Shown here: positions 1-7,013 of the stretch, piece by piece
Numbering within the stretch: position 1 is the first letter of the stretch
How the letters are laid out: each line of letters begins with the position of its first letter
Assembly (NCBI GenBank): GCA_016793525.1
Contig: JAEUJT010000159.1
Span: 1 to 12,457 of the forward strand
Source: Archangium sp.
GTDB taxonomy: Bacteria; Myxococcota; Myxococcia; Myxococcales; Myxococcaceae
DNA: 12,457 nt
Direction: 5' to 3'
Program-made: the position numbers and the translations under genes
The notes under the pieces: generated by a model
Told to the model about the DNA's origin: nothing
Database searches by the model: none
What the model saw: the letters and a program-made list of their open reading frames with translations, nothing else

Positions 1-1099
1 GAATCGCCACCGCCGCGATGACGGTGCTGCGCACGTTGCCCAAAAACACGAGCACGATGAGCGCCGCGAAGAGCGCGCCCAACACCAAGTGCTCCTTCAC
101 CGCCTCGGCGCTGGTGCGAATGGAGCCCGACGCGTCGCGCTGCACCTGCAGGTCGTAGCCAGCGGGCAGGTCTTTCTGAATCTCCTTCACCCGCGCCAAC
201 ACGTCGTCGACGACCTGCACGGTGTTGGTGCCCGACTGCTTGCGCAGCGCCAGCACCACCGTGGGCTCGCCGTTCCAGCTGGCGAAGGTCTCGGCCTCTT
301 CTTTGCCGTCTTCGATGGTGGCGAGCTCCGACAGGTGCACCTGGCGGCCGTTCTGCTCCTTGATGACCAGGTGCGAGAGCTCGTCGATGCTGTCGACGCG
401 GCCGTGCACGCGCACGGTGAGGAAGTCGCGGCTCGTGTCGACGCGGCCTCCGGGGAGCGTCACGTTCTGCGCGTCGATGGCGCGTGAGACCTCGGCCGGC
501 GCCACGCCGAGCGCCTTGAGCTTCACCGGGTCGACCCAGATGTTCACCTGGCGCTTCTGACCGCCGAGAATGCGCACCTCGCCGACGCCGTTGAGGCTCT
601 CCAGGCGGCGGCGCACGTTGCGGTCGGCGAGCTCGGTGATGTCGCGCGGGGCTTTGCCCTTGCCGAGGAGCGCCAGGTACAGCACCGGCTGCGAGTCGGG
701 GTCGATTTTGGTGACCACCGGGGCCTCGATGCCGCGCGGCAGCTCGGGGAGAATCGCGCTCACCTTCTCGCGCACCTCTTGCGCCGAGACGTTGATGTCT
801 TTCTCCAAGATGAAGGTGACGATGACCTGCGACACGCCCTCAGACGACACCGAGCGGAGCTCGTCGATGCCGGAGATGGTGTTGACCGCGCCTTCGATCT
901 TGTCTGACACCTCGGTCTCGACGTCTTCCGGCGAGGCGCCCGGGAGGCGGGTGACGATGGTGACGACGGGGAAGTCGATCTTGGGGAACTGGTCGACGCC
1001 GAGCTGCGTATAAAACGCACCGCCGACGACGAGAATGACGAGCGACAGCACCGACGCGAAGATCGGGCGCTTCACGCACAACTCAGCGAGCCATTGCAT
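1..1099 (-). CDS. RND-family efflux pump inner-membrane subunit (AcrB/HAE1-like), N-terminal part, cut by window edge
   Basis: Proton-driven inner-membrane transporter of a tripartite efflux system, exporting drugs or other small molecules through an outer-membrane channel. 366 codons are visible; the family is about 1,000-1,050 residues, so two thirds lie left of the window. Residues 10-32 (KRPIFASVLSLVILVVGGAF) form TM1. The QFPKIDFPVVTI stretch at 37-48, GASPEDVE at 54-61 and the porter-domain sequence through residue 330 are typical of HAE1 pumps. TM2 (about 337-354) and the start of TM3 follow. The proton-relay residues of TM4 and TM10 are not in view, so the pump type cannot be settled. 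The start ATG at 1099 is preceded by a good ribosome site (GAGGAAAG, 1113-1106). It lies 29 bp after the fusion-protein gene and is clearly in the same operon. Confidence 0.95.
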   Translation of the reverse strand, partial: MQWLAELCVKRPIFASVLSLVILVVGGAFYTQLGVDQFPKIDFPVVTIVTRLPGASPEDVETEVSDKIEGAVNTISGIDELRSVSSEGVSQVIVTFILEKDINVSAQEVREKVSAILPELPRGIEAPVVTKIDPDSQPVLYLALLGKGKAPRDITELADRNVRRRLESLNGVGEVRILGGQKRQVNIWVDPVKLKALGVAPAEVSRAIDAQNVTLPGGRVDTSRDFLTVRVHGRVDSIDELSHLVIKEQNGRQVHLSELATIEDGKEEAETFASWNGEPTVVLALRKQSGTNTVQVVDDVLARVKEIQKDLPAGYDLQVQRDASGSIRTSAEAVKEHLVLGALFAALIVLVFLGNVRSTVIAAVAI

Positions 1100-1128
1100 G
1101 GTGTTCTTTCCTCAGAGCTGGGTGTGCG

Positions 1129-2196
1129 TCACTGCAGAATGGCCGCGCCGTCGCGCAGCGTGGAGGGCGGCTTGACGATGATGATGTCGGTCGGCTGCAG
1201 GCTGTCGATGACCGCCACGCGGCCGTCTTTCTCGCTGCCGGTCTGCACCACGAGCTCGATGGCCTTGTTGTCTTTCGCGAGGAACAGCCGCTTGGTCGTG
1301 CCGTCGGCCACGATGGCGTCGACCGGCACCGTCGCTTGCGGCGACTCTCCAGTGACCAGCCGGGTGGTGGCGAACATGCCGGGCTTCAGCGCACCGTCGG
1401 CGTTGGGCACCACGGCCTCGACGAGCAGGTCTCGGGTCGACGGGCGCAGGTTCGGCGCCACGAAGCGCACCTTGCCGACAAAGACGCGGTTCTCGAACGC
1501 GCCGACCGTCACTTCGACCGTCTGGCCCTGCTGCACCGCGCCGACCGAGCTCTCGGGCACCGAGATCTGCACCCGCACCGGGTTCACCGCGTAGAGCGAC
1601 GCCACCCGGGTGGGGGGCTGCACGTATTCACCGACGTTGATGTAGCGCTCGCCCACCACGCCATCGAACGGCGCGCGGATCAGCGTGTCGTCGGCCAGCT
1701 TGCTCGCCAGGCCAGCGTTCGACTTCGCCGCCTCTGCCGAGAACACCTGCGCGCTGCAGCTCGTCTTCAACCGGTCGTATTCAGACTTGGCGATGGCGCC
1801 TTCTTTGAACAGCCGGTCGGCGCGTTCGCAGTCGGTCATCGCCAGCGCGAGCTGGGCCTCGGCGGCCTTCGCCTGAGAGCCGGCGGCCGAGGCAGAAAAC
1901 GCCGCGCCCTGCGCATCGACGAGCGCGATGGCCTGCCCACGCTTCACCACCTGCCCGCGCTCGACGTAGGTGGCGATGACCCGGCCGGAGACGTTGGCCG
2001 CCATTTCCGACTGCTGATCAGCCACCACACTGCCGGTCAGCGTCAGGTACTGCGACACGGGAATGGTCTGCACCGTGCCCGTCTCGACCTTCACCGGGGC
2101 GGCGGCCTGGGGCTTGGTGGCGGCCGCGGCCGACGGATCTTCAGGCTTCTTGCAGGCCGCCAACGCGACCAGACCGACGAGGACTGCAACTCTCAT
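1129..2196 (-). CDS. RND efflux periplasmic adaptor (membrane-fusion protein), lipoprotein
   Basis: Periplasmic adaptor that links the RND pump to an outer-membrane channel, 355 aa. I chose the ATG at 2196, not the much longer upstream reading frame, because it begins a clear lipoprotein signal: MRVAVLVGLVALAAC, lipobox LAAC with Cys15. It also overlaps the tetR stop as ATGA. A Shine-Dalgarno GGAG lies just upstream, inside the palindrome GCTCCGGAGC (2202-2211). Domain order: Ala/Pro-rich tether 16-40; first lipoyl half with the SGRV motif near 70-73; alpha-hairpin about 100-168; second lipoyl half with IRAPFDGVVGERYINVGEYV at 173-192; beta-barrel 205-285; membrane-proximal domain to the end. 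Two Cys residues (123 and 147) sit on opposite arms of the hairpin. It belongs to the HlyD_D23/AcrA-like family. The pump gene follows 29 bp downstream. Confidence 0.95.
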   Translation of the reverse strand: MRVAVLVGLVALAACKKPEDPSAAAATKPQAAAPVKVETGTVQTIPVSQYLTLTGSVVADQQSEMAANVSGRVIATYVERGQVVKRGQAIALVDAQGAAFSASAAGSQAKAAEAQLALAMTDCERADRLFKEGAIAKSEYDRLKTSCSAQVFSAEAAKSNAGLASKLADDTLIRAPFDGVVGERYINVGEYVQPPTRVASLYAVNPVRVQISVPESSVGAVQQGQTVEVTVGAFENRVFVGKVRFVAPNLRPSTRDLLVEAVVPNADGALKPGMFATTRLVTGESPQATVPVDAIVADGTTKRLFLAKDNKAIELVVQTGSEKDGRVAVIDSLQPTDIIIVKPPSTLRDGAAILQ

Positions 2197-2822
2197 GATG
2201 CGCTCCGGAGCGGCTTCGAACGAGCCGCGGGGGTGGTGGGCGCGAGCGCCCGGGTAAAAAACTCGGTGATGGACTCGAGGAAGGCGCGCTGCGACCCGCG
2301 AATGGGGGCCCGCTTCAGCATGTGCTTCATGTGGCTGTGCGCGATGAAGGTCGACATGATGGCGAACGCGGTCGTCTCGACGTCGACCGGGCCCACCAGC
2401 TGACGGGCCTGCGCGCGCTGGAGCCACCCCTGCAGCGTCTTCGTCGTGCGCAGCGGCGTCGGCAGCGTGTTCTTGGGGAAGATGTCGCAGATGGGAATGC
2501 CGCTCTCGCGCAGCGCGGTGAGCCGGGGCGCGTGCTCTTCGAAGTACGCGCACACCACGTTGAAGACCTCGCCCAGCTGTACGCCCAGCGGCCGGTCATC
2601 GGGGCCGGCATCGACCTGCGCGGTGAAGGTGGGCACCTCGGGGGGCCTCAGCGCCGCCAGCATCAGGTCTTTGCGGGTGCCGAAGCGCTTGAGCAGCGCG
2701 GGCTGCGACACGCCCAGCGAGTCGGCGATGACGTCGAGCGATACATGGGCGCCCTCGTCGAACACCGCCTTACGGGTCGCATCGAGAATCTGCGCGTCGC
2801 TGATCAACCGGGGCCGAGCCAT
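2193..2822 (-). CDS. TetR-family transcriptional repressor of the efflux operon
   Basis: DNA-binding repressor, 209 aa, the usual TetR size. The N-terminus (MARPRLISDAQILDATRKAV) and the helix-turn-helix at about 28-47 (VSLDVIADSLGVSQPALLKR, then FGTRKDL) are textbook TetR. The C-terminal ligand domain, rich in hydrophobic helices (60-195), is not assignable to a ligand. The gene is the first of the operon and its TGA overlaps the ATG of the adaptor gene by 4 bp, so repressor and pump are translated together and it most likely represses itself and the pump. The ATG at 2822 lies only 4 bp from a perfect inverted repeat and shows no Shine-Dalgarno, so the mRNA may be leaderless. Function as the local efflux repressor is inferred from position; the fold is certain. 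Confidence 0.93.
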   Translation of the reverse strand: MARPRLISDAQILDATRKAVFDEGAHVSLDVIADSLGVSQPALLKRFGTRKDLMLAALRPPEVPTFTAQVDAGPDDRPLGVQLGEVFNVVCAYFEEHAPRLTALRESGIPICDIFPKNTLPTPLRTTKTLQGWLQRAQARQLVGPVDVETTAFAIMSTFIAHSHMKHMLKRAPIRGSQRAFLESITEFFTRALAPTTPAARSKPLRSAS

Positions 2823-2826
2823 AATT

Positions 2827-2848
2827 CGTTAGTAACTACTTACTAACG
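2827..2848. promoter_or_regulatory. Probable TetR operator, perfect 9-bp inverted repeat
   Basis: The arms CGTTAGTAA (2827-2835) and TTACTAACG (2840-2848) are exact reverse complements around a 4-bp spacer CTAC. A two-fold symmetric A/T-centred site of this size next to a tetR gene is the classic layout for autorepression. It ends 4 bp before the repressor's start codon, so it must overlap the transcription start or the -10 region of the tetR-adaptor-pump operon. The sequence shows the symmetry; binding by this repressor is inferred. Confidence 0.85.
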
Positions 2849-2861
2849 ATGCCGATACCCC

Positions 2862-2893
2862 GTGCATGAAGAAAAATGAAGAAACCCATGCAC
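2862..2893. repeat. Second inverted repeat upstream of the efflux operon
   Basis: GTGCATG (2862-2868) and CATGCAC (2887-2893) are perfect inverted arms separated by 18 bp. The spacer holds an A-rich direct repeat ATGAAGAAA / ATGAAGAAA (2866-2874 and 2876-2884). It lies 14 bp beyond the TetR operator, where the -35 region or an activator site of the minus-strand promoter would be. It may be a regulator site or chance; no -35 hexamer is clear here. Confidence 0.35.
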
Positions 2894-2911
2894 CGCGTTG
2901 GGCGCACAGAA

Positions 2912-2928
2912 GAACCCGAAAGGGGTTC
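2912..2928 (-). terminator. Weak hairpin after the PilT/PilZ operon
   Basis: A 6-bp stem GAACCC/GGGTTC (2912-2917 with 2923-2928) with a 5-nt loop lies 14 bp beyond the stop codon at 2943. On the minus strand it is followed by a short T-rich run (TTCTTCTGT), not a true U tract. It could be a weak intrinsic terminator separating this operon from the efflux promoter region. Confidence 0.3.
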
Positions 2929-2942
2929 GCTCGAGGGGTGCG

Positions 2943-3932
2943 CTACGCGACGCCAGCAGGCCAGCTCATCGGCCGGCGTAAATACGCGAAACGTGTGGCG
3001 GCCGCCGAGAAGGTCTTGTCACTCGGCAGTGACACCCCCACGCCGGTGCGGCGGCGTTTGCTCAGCGGGTTGTCGGCCTGGTGCCAGGCGACCACGCCGT
3101 CAGCCTCGACCTTCGCCCCCCAGGGGAACGAGAGCGTCACCTTGAGCTTGGTGCCCACCGCCGGCAGCGGGTTGAGAATCACGAACACCCCGGCGGCCTG
3201 GGCGCCCTTCATCACCAGGTTGCTCTCCGAAAGCGTGTCGAGGGGGACCTGGAGATGCGCCGGCTGCGACTCCCGGGGGCGCTGGAGCTCCTCATCGACA
3301 ACCATCTGCAGGGTCGCGGCGACCTGGGGCTTTGGCTTGGCCGGCGCCAGAGGCGGGCTCGGGGCGGGCGGCGGCAGGGGGTGCGGCAGCGTCGGCAGCG
3401 GCGCCCAGGTGAAGGTCGAGGGTGCGCTCCCGGGAGCGGGCCGGGGCGGGGCGGCTGGCGGCCCGACGTCGAACTCGAGGTTGAGAATGTCGTCGGCGCC
3501 GAGGTCGCTGAGCCGGGCGCCCGTGGCGGTTTGCAGCGCGGCGGCGGCGGCCTCGCGGGTGACCAGCGCCTGGAGCGGGTCGCGCAGCAGCGCTCGAATG
3601 GGCACGGCTCCGTCGGCGCCGAGCGCCCGCATCAGCTCGTCGGAGCGCTCCGCGTCGTCTTCGGAGATCATCAACACGAAGCGCGCGCCGGTCAGCTCGC
3701 GCACCCCGAGCACGAGCTTTCGTACCTCGGCCTCGCTCAGGCCGGCCACGCGGGGGTTCATCACCACCAGCCGCGGCTGCGAGAGCGCGATGAGCTCGGG
3801 GGTGAGGCCCTCGACTTGGTCGAAGGTGTCGACCTGGCGGTCGGGCGCGCGAATCAGCTCCGCCAGGAGCTCGCACAAGGCCCGATCGTCGTCGATGACG
3901 ACCACGACGTTCTGTTCAGGGAGCGGGCTCAT
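2943..3932 (-). CDS. Degenerate receiver protein with Pro-rich linker and PilZ-like C-terminal domain
   Basis: A 329-aa cytoplasmic signalling protein. Residues 8-120 read as a CheY-like receiver: VVVVIDDD at 9-16 keeps the acidic Mg2+-binding pair, and ISEDD at 89-93 keeps the conserved Ser/Thr (S90). The phospho-acceptor position is Asn59 (LVVMNPRV), and the expected Lys after strand 5 is missing (AVPIR at 109-113). It is therefore probably a pseudo-receiver not controlled by phosphorylation. A Pro/Ala-rich linker covers about 158-208. The C-terminus (about 228-310) resembles PilZ-like domains common in myxobacteria: GVFVILNPLPAVGTKLKVTL, then GVVAWHQ and TGVGVSL. The RxxxR and D/NxSxxG c-di-GMP motifs are not evident, so nucleotide binding is doubtful. 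The ATG overlaps the PilT-family stop by 4 bp, suggesting a role in type IV pilus or other surface-motor control. Confidence 0.8.
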   Translation of the reverse strand: MSPLPEQNVVVVIDDDRALCELLAELIRAPDRQVDTFDQVEGLTPELIALSQPRLVVMNPRVAGLSEAEVRKLVLGVRELTGARFVLMISEDDAERSDELMRALGADGAVPIRALLRDPLQALVTREAAAAALQTATGARLSDLGADDILNLEFDVGPPAAPPRPAPGSAPSTFTWAPLPTLPHPLPPPAPSPPLAPAKPKPQVAATLQMVVDEELQRPRESQPAHLQVPLDTLSESNLVMKGAQAAGVFVILNPLPAVGTKLKVTLSFPWGAKVEADGVVAWHQADNPLSKRRRTGVGVSLPSDKTFSAAATRFAYLRRPMSWPAGVA

Positions 3933-4993
3933 CGGTCAACGGTGATGTTGCGCTCCACGTCAGACGGAGACGACGCGTTCGCCTTGGCGGTCTCCACCGA
4001 GATGTGTCCCGACTTCACCAGCGCCACGAGGTGTTGGTCGAACGTGTGCGCGCCCAGGTCGTCGCGAGTACGGGCGATGAGCCCGGGCAGCTCTTGGGTC
4101 TTGGCCGGGTCGCGAATCGCCTGCTGAATCGAGGTGGTCGAGTACATCACCTCACACGCCGGCATCAGGCCCTGGCCGTCGGCGCGCGGCACCAGGCGCA
4201 GGCTCACCGAGGCGCGGAGCACGTCGGCGAGGCGGCTGCGCGCGAGCAGCTGCTCCTCGGGCGCGAAGAGGCCCACGAAGCGGCCGATGGAGCGGACGGT
4301 GTCCATGGTGTGGAGCGTGGCGATGACCAGGTGGCCCGTCTCCGCCGCTTTGAGGCAGGTGTCGGCGGTCTCCGGGTCGCGCAGCTCGCCGACCATGATG
4401 GCGTCGGGGTCTTGCCGCATCGCCGCCCGCAGCGCGTGCCTGAAGCTCTCGGTGTCGACGCCCACCTCGCGCTGCACCACGAGCGACTGCGCCACCGGGA
4501 AGATGAACTCGATGGGGTCTTCGATGGTGATGAGGTGCAGGCGCTCGTTCTGGTTGATGCGCTGCAACAGCGACGCGATGGTGGTCGACTTGCCCTGCCC
4601 CGTCGCGCCGGTGACGAGCACCAGGCCCTCCCGCGCTTGCCCGAGCCGCGCCACCGCCGGAGAGAGGTTCAACGACTCGAAGGTCGGAATCTCGAAGGGA
4701 ATGATGCGCAGCACCATGCCGAAGCTGTGCCGCTGCCGGAAGATGCTGGCGCGAAAGCGGGACACGCCGGCGATGCTGTAGCTCTTGTCGATCTCATGGC
4801 CGGTGAACTGCTGGCCCTGCATCAAGATGGTGGCCGCGGCGGCCGTGTCTTCGGGCTTGAGCGGGTCCATTCGCGCGCCGAAGAGCGCTCCGTTCACCCG
4901 GTACATCGGCGGGTAGCCGACCTCGAGGTGCACGTCGCTCACGCCCTTGCGCACGCCCAACGTCAACAGCGCATCAAACTGTTGCTGGTTCAT
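3929..4993 (-). CDS. PilT/PilU-family type IV pilus retraction-type ATPase
   Basis: Cytoplasmic hexameric secretion ATPase that powers pilus retraction or a related motor, 354 aa from the chosen ATG at 4993. That start gives the family's standard opening MNQQQFDALLTLGVRKGVSD. In-frame ATGs at 5005 and 5035 add only 4 or 14 atypical residues; none has a strong ribosome site. N-terminal PAS-like domain 1-100; Walker A GATGQGKST 129-137; Asp box TIEDPIEF 156-163; Walker B DPDAIMVGELRD 195-206; His box ATLHTMD 225-231. The C-terminus (HTFDQHL at 316-322, then NASSPSDVER at 339-348) looks more like PilU than PilT. All catalytic motifs are intact. No other pilus genes are visible, so this is likely a stand-alone paralogue paired with the overlapping receiver/PilZ-like gene. 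Confidence 0.92.
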   Translation of the reverse strand: MNQQQFDALLTLGVRKGVSDVHLEVGYPPMYRVNGALFGARMDPLKPEDTAAAATILMQGQQFTGHEIDKSYSIAGVSRFRASIFRQRHSFGMVLRIIPFEIPTFESLNLSPAVARLGQAREGLVLVTGATGQGKSTTIASLLQRINQNERLHLITIEDPIEFIFPVAQSLVVQREVGVDTESFRHALRAAMRQDPDAIMVGELRDPETADTCLKAAETGHLVIATLHTMDTVRSIGRFVGLFAPEEQLLARSRLADVLRASVSLRLVPRADGQGLMPACEVMYSTTSIQQAIRDPAKTQELPGLIARTRDDLGAHTFDQHLVALVKSGHISVETAKANASSPSDVERNITVDR

Positions 4994-5041
4994 GTCGGGC
5001 GGCATCGAAGCATGCCGCCTGCAGGCTGCAAACATTCACAG

Positions 5042-5055
5042 CCCCCCCGGGGGGG
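5042..5055. repeat. C7G7 perfect palindrome upstream of the PilT-family gene
   Basis: Seven C followed directly by seven G, 48 bp upstream of the preferred start and 6 bp from the longest possible start (5035). It would lie in the 5' leader of the minus-strand transcript. Homopolymer runs of this size are prone to slippage; a regulatory role is only a possibility. Confidence 0.6.
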
Positions 5056-5138
5056 TCAGGCGCGACTGACGATGCGGGGCAACGCGGCGGAGGTGGCGCT
5101 GCACTCCGACTCGCTCGCGCCATTTTTTTCGTTGGCGG

Positions 5139-5188
5139 TTGCGCTTTTCGATTACGTACGTAATATTACATTTATAATCACAAAGGAG
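5139..5188 (+). promoter_or_regulatory. Promoter, 14-bp palindromic operator and ribosome site of the thiolase operon
   Basis: The only strongly AT-rich stretch in the region. A plausible sigma-70-type pair is TTGCGC (5139-5144) and TAATAT (5161-5166) with 16 bp between. The perfect palindrome ATTACGTACGTAAT (5151-5164) fills the spacer and touches the -10, an ideal position for repression, probably by the TetR encoded two genes down (inference). A consensus TATAAT also occurs at 5173-5178, but a start from it would fall inside the ribosome site. The Shine-Dalgarno AAAGGAG is at 5182-5188, 5 nt before the ATG. The rest of the gap back to 5036 shows nothing else clear beyond the C7G7 run; the promoter of the minus-strand ATPase gene was not identified. 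Confidence 0.7.
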
Positions 5189-5193
5189 CCGCC

Positions 5194-6432
5194 ATGTTCG
5201 CCCCCGCCTACGTTCTCGACGCCGTCCGCACCCCTCGTGGTCGCGGGAAAGCAGGCAAAGGCGCCCTCTCCGGAATCCACCCGCAGGAGCTCCTCGCACA
5301 GACGCTTGAGGCGCTCCGTCGAAAGGCCGGCTTCGAGGCGCGCGACGTCGGCGACGTGATGGTGGGCGCGGTGTCGCAGGTGGGTGAACAAGGCGCGAAC
5401 ATCGCCCGGAATGCAGTGCTGGCGGCGGGCTGGCCGAACGAGGTCTCGGCGGTGTCGCTCAACCGGTTCTGCGGCTCGGGGCTCCAAGCCATCAACTTCG
5501 CGGCGATGGGCGTCGCGTCTGGCGCGCTCGACCTGGTGGTGGCCGGGGGCGTCGAGAGCATGTCGCGGGTGCCGATGGGCTCCGACGGCGGCGGGCAAGA
5601 CGGCGACAACCTCGCCCTGCGCAAGCGGGTCTTTCAGGTGCCGCAGGGCATCAGCGCCGACCTCATCGCCTCCATGGAGGGCTTCACTCGGGCGCAGCTC
5701 GATGGGTTCGCGCTCCGTTCACAGCGCAACGCTGCACGGGCCGTCGAGGAGAAGCGGTTCAATCGGTCGCTCTTCGCGGTGCGAGATCCACTCACTGGCG
5801 CGGTGGCGCTCGAGCGTGACGAATACCCCCGGGCCGACACCACCTTGGAGGGGCTGGCCGCGCTGAAGCCGGCGTTCGTGGCGCTGGGAGCAACTCCGGC
5901 CGGGGTGAATGGCGAGACGCTCGATCAGCTCGCCCTCGCGGCGTACCCACACGTCGCGTCCATCTCCCACGTACACACCGCTGGGAACTCGAGCGGCATC
6001 GTCGACGGCGCCGCGGCAGTTGCGCTCGCGTCGGAGAACTACGTCAAAGCGAATGGCCTCACGCCCCGCGCGCGGATCCGCGCTGTCGCCACGGTGGGAA
6101 GCGAGCCGTTGATCATGCTCACCGCCCCCGCCCCGGCCAGCCGAAAAGCGCTCGCAATGGCGGGCATGGAGCCCAAAGACATCGACCTCTGGGAGATCAA
6201 CGAGGCCTTCGCCGGAGTTGTCCTCCAGACCACTCGCGCCCTGGGCATCGACCCGGAGCGCGTCAACGTCAACGGCGGCTCCATCGCGCTGGGTCATCCA
6301 CTCGGAGCGACCGGCGCCATGCTGCTCGGCACGGCCCTCGACGAGCTCGAGCGAGCGGGAAAACAGACCGCGCTCATCACCCTCTGCATCGGCGGCGGGC
6401 AAGGCATCGCCACCATCGTGGAGCGCCTGTGA
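5194..6432 (+). CDS. Thiolase (acetyl-CoA C-acyltransferase family)
   Basis: Cleaves beta-ketoacyl-CoA with CoA to acetyl-CoA and a shortened acyl-CoA, or runs the reverse condensation. 412 aa, slightly longer than the usual 390-400. All catalytic features are present: nucleophile Cys93 in [10 protein letters not shown] (90-99), VAGGVESMS at 116-124, NEAF at 336-339, His368 in GHPLGATG (367-374) and the second Cys398 in CIGGGQG (398-404). The start ATG has a perfect AAAGGAG ribosome site. It is the first gene of a four-gene unit; its TGA overlaps the next ATG by one base. No acyl-CoA dehydrogenase or hydratase lies nearby, so it is not a standard beta-oxidation operon. Chain-length preference, and biosynthetic versus degradative direction, cannot be told from sequence. 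Confidence 0.95.
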   Translation: MFAPAYVLDAVRTPRGRGKAGKGALSGIHPQELLAQTLEALRRKAGFEARDVGDVMVGAVSQVGEQGANIARNAVLAAGWPNEVSAVSLNRFCGSGLQAINFAAMGVASGALDLVVAGGVESMSRVPMGSDGGGQDGDNLALRKRVFQVPQGISADLIASMEGFTRAQLDGFALRSQRNAARAVEEKRFNRSLFAVRDPLTGAVALERDEYPRADTTLEGLAALKPAFVALGATPAGVNGETLDQLALAAYPHVASISHVHTAGNSSGIVDGAAAVALASENYVKANGLTPRARIRAVATVGSEPLIMLTAPAPASRKALAMAGMEPKDIDLWEINEAFAGVVLQTTRALGIDPERVNVNGGSIALGHPLGATGAMLLGTALDELERAGKQTALITLCIGGGQGIATIVERL

Positions 6433-7013
6433 TGCCCACCACGAAACGCGAGCGCAAAGAGCAGACGCACGAGGCGATTCTCCAGTCGGCGCTGGGCCTT
6501 CTTCGCACCCAGGGAATTCGCGCGAGCTCGGTGATGGACGTGATGCAGGGAGCCGGCCTCACGGTGGGCGGCTTCTACGGCCACTTCGAATCGAAGGCGC
6601 ATCTCTTCACTGAAGTGCTGCAGCGCCCGAGCGGCACGTTGTGGAATCGCCTGCTCGAGCGCGCCTCCCGTGGGACGCCGGCCGAGCGAATGAAAGGCGT
6701 GCTGGGCGTTTACCTGTCGCGCGCGCACCGAGACACACCCGACGAGGGGTGCATCCTCCCCAGCGCCGCGGCTGAGGTGGCGCGTGAGGGCGAGCCGTAC
6801 CGGTCGGCCTTGGAAAAGAAGCTCCAGGGATTCGTCGCTGGGCTCGAGGGCGTGCTTGGAGGCGCGAGCGCGGCGAATCGGCAGCGGGCGGTGGCCACGT
6901 TGGCGTTGATGGTCGGTGCGTTGACGCTCTCCCGCGCCGTCGCTGGCACGGCGCTGAGCGATGAATTCCTCAAGGCCGCGAGGGCCATGGGCGAAAACGG
7001 GCTCGAGCGGTGA
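6432..7013 (+). CDS. TetR-family regulator inside the thiolase-MFS operon
   Basis: A 193-aa DNA-binding regulator. The N-terminus [20 protein letters not shown] and the helix-turn-helix at about 32-51 (SSVMDVMQGAGLTVGGFYGH, then FESKAHLF) are typical. The C-terminal part with GCILPSAAAEVA (105-116) resembles the ligand domain of AcrR/LmrA-type regulators. The ATG at 6432 shares its A with the thiolase stop (TGATG); a GTG at 6429 is an equally placed alternative. Being within the operon it controls is consistent with autoregulation through the palindrome at 5151-5164. The stop overlaps the MFS start by 4 bp (GTGA). The inducer is unknown; an acyl-CoA or an exported toxic compound would both fit. 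Confidence 0.93.
   Translation: MPTTKRERKEQTHEAILQSALGLLRTQGIRASSVMDVMQGAGLTVGGFYGHFESKAHLFTEVLQRPSGTLWNRLLERASRGTPAERMKGVLGVYLSRAHRDTPDEGCILPSAAAEVAREGEPYRSALEKKLQGFVAGLEGVLGGASAANRQRAVATLALMVGALTLSRAVAGTALSDEFLKAARAMGENGLER

Noticed and set aside
2197..2553. N-terminal extension of the membrane-fusion protein to 474 aa
   Set aside because: The extra part is an out-of-frame reading of the TetR gene; the lipoprotein signal beginning at 2196 and the ATGA overlap fix the true start.
5123..5129. T7 run as an intrinsic terminator
   Set aside because: No stable hairpin precedes it on either strand, and no gene ends there.
4004..5359. Long plus-strand open frame (451 codons) across the ATPase gene
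   Set aside because: It is antisense to a gene with full catalytic motifs; the product is Arg/His/Gln-rich without any domain, typical of an antisense frame in GC-rich DNA.
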